Assembly (NCBI GenBank): GCA_022577435.1
Contig: JAKOON010000020.1
Span: forward strand, 9,577,324-9,641,323
Direction: 5' to 3'
From: Embiotoca jacksoni
Taxonomy: Eukaryota; Chordata; Actinopteri; Embiotocidae
DNA: 64,000 nt
Shown: positions 63,799 through 64,000 of the stretch, one piece after another
Layout of the letters: the number at the start of each line of letters is the position of its first letter
Numbering within the stretch: position 1 is the stretch's first letter
Translations under genes and position numbers: made by a program
Notes under the pieces: model-generated
Told to the model about the DNA's origin: nothing
The model's database searches: none
What the model saw: the letters and a program-made list of their open reading frames with translations, nothing else

Positions 63799-64000
63799 AC
63801 CCTTGTGTTGTCCTTGGGTCAAAATGACCCGCAGCTGTGTTCAACCAAGTTCTATTTTATTTTCATATTTCTTGGGATCATTGGTGACAAGGAGGCTGTG
63901 AGGGTTTCTTTAAAGAATGATGACCAATGATCCCAAAAAAATATAAAAATATAGAAATGAAATAGAACTTGGTTGAATACAGCTGCCAGGTCATTTTGAC
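63799..64000. mobile_element. Long-hairpin MITE, cut by the window end
   Basis: The left arm from 63799 (CCCTTGTGTTGTCCTTGGG) through about 63895 is an inverted copy of about 63913-64000; shared blocks include TCAACCAAGTTCTATTT and TTGGGATCATTGGT. The outer 18 bases of the right arm lie beyond the window. The end sequence resembles the CCTTGTGTTGTCC family of fish MITEs. Confidence 0.75.

Larger units (their letters stand above)
57953..64000. other. Downstream region, mainly repeats
   Basis: Beyond the srek1ip1 stop I see its presumed 3' UTR, a candidate terminal exon on the minus strand (listed), poly-A/T tracts (T at 62879-62911), a CT tract (60295-60320), a SINE and two DNA-transposon-like structures. 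No multi-exon gene could be assembled. Confidence 0.5.

Noticed and set aside
1..64000. CRISPR arrays, tRNA or rRNA genes, bacterial-type operons, viral genes
   Set aside because: No regularly spaced direct repeats, no tRNA with intact A and B boxes (only a SINE-derived B-box-like block near 60770), and no such proteins in any frame.

Overview
The window is genomic DNA from a ray-finned (teleost, probably percomorph-like) fish. The evidence is intron-rich vertebrate genes, many CA/TG, poly-A/T and poly-C tracts, and interspersed repeats of familiar teleost type: a hAT-like MITE with an 8-bp target duplication, a tRNA-derived SINE, and repeats I know from many fish genomes. There is no bacterial or viral gene content.

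Layout. 1-15547 holds no gene I can support, only repeats, low-complexity tracts and two weak exon-like segments. 16195-23625 (minus) is ankle1, an ankyrin/LEM/GIY-YIG endonuclease gene in nine coding exons, with a CCAAT/GC/ETS promoter block just upstream. 24803-31125 and 34021-44440 (both minus) are two tandem, complete 11-exon alkaline phosphatase genes of the intestinal (alpi) type. Exon phases match throughout, and both have signal peptides, full metal/serine active-site motifs and GPI-anchor-like C-termini. 44541-54353 is gene-poor but contains one signal-peptide-like exon that could be an alternative first exon for the second phosphatase. 54354-57952 (plus) is srek1ip1, a CCHC zinc-knuckle splicing-associated protein in five exons. 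57953-64000 is mostly repeat, with a weak candidate terminal exon on the minus strand.

The most unusual observation concerns the same intron (the one splitting the VEG/GRIDHGHH active-site motif) in both phosphatase genes. It lacks the GT-AG rule. The intron reads AT...AC in one gene (36126 to 35851) and AT...AA in the other (26714 to 26196), while the other ten introns of each gene are ordinary GT-AG. The donors (ATGAGT, ATAAGT) look like major-class donors with a +1 G-to-A change, so the change probably predates the tandem duplication. A second oddity is a 7-base homopolymer in the last ankle1 exon that breaks an otherwise conserved reading frame by one base.

The genes do not form an operon or one pathway. 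The phosphatases are a local tandem duplication of a brush-border ectoenzyme; ankle1 and srek1ip1 are neighbours acting in DNA processing and splicing respectively. Exon boundaries were placed by hand from splice sites, phase and family recall, without database searches.
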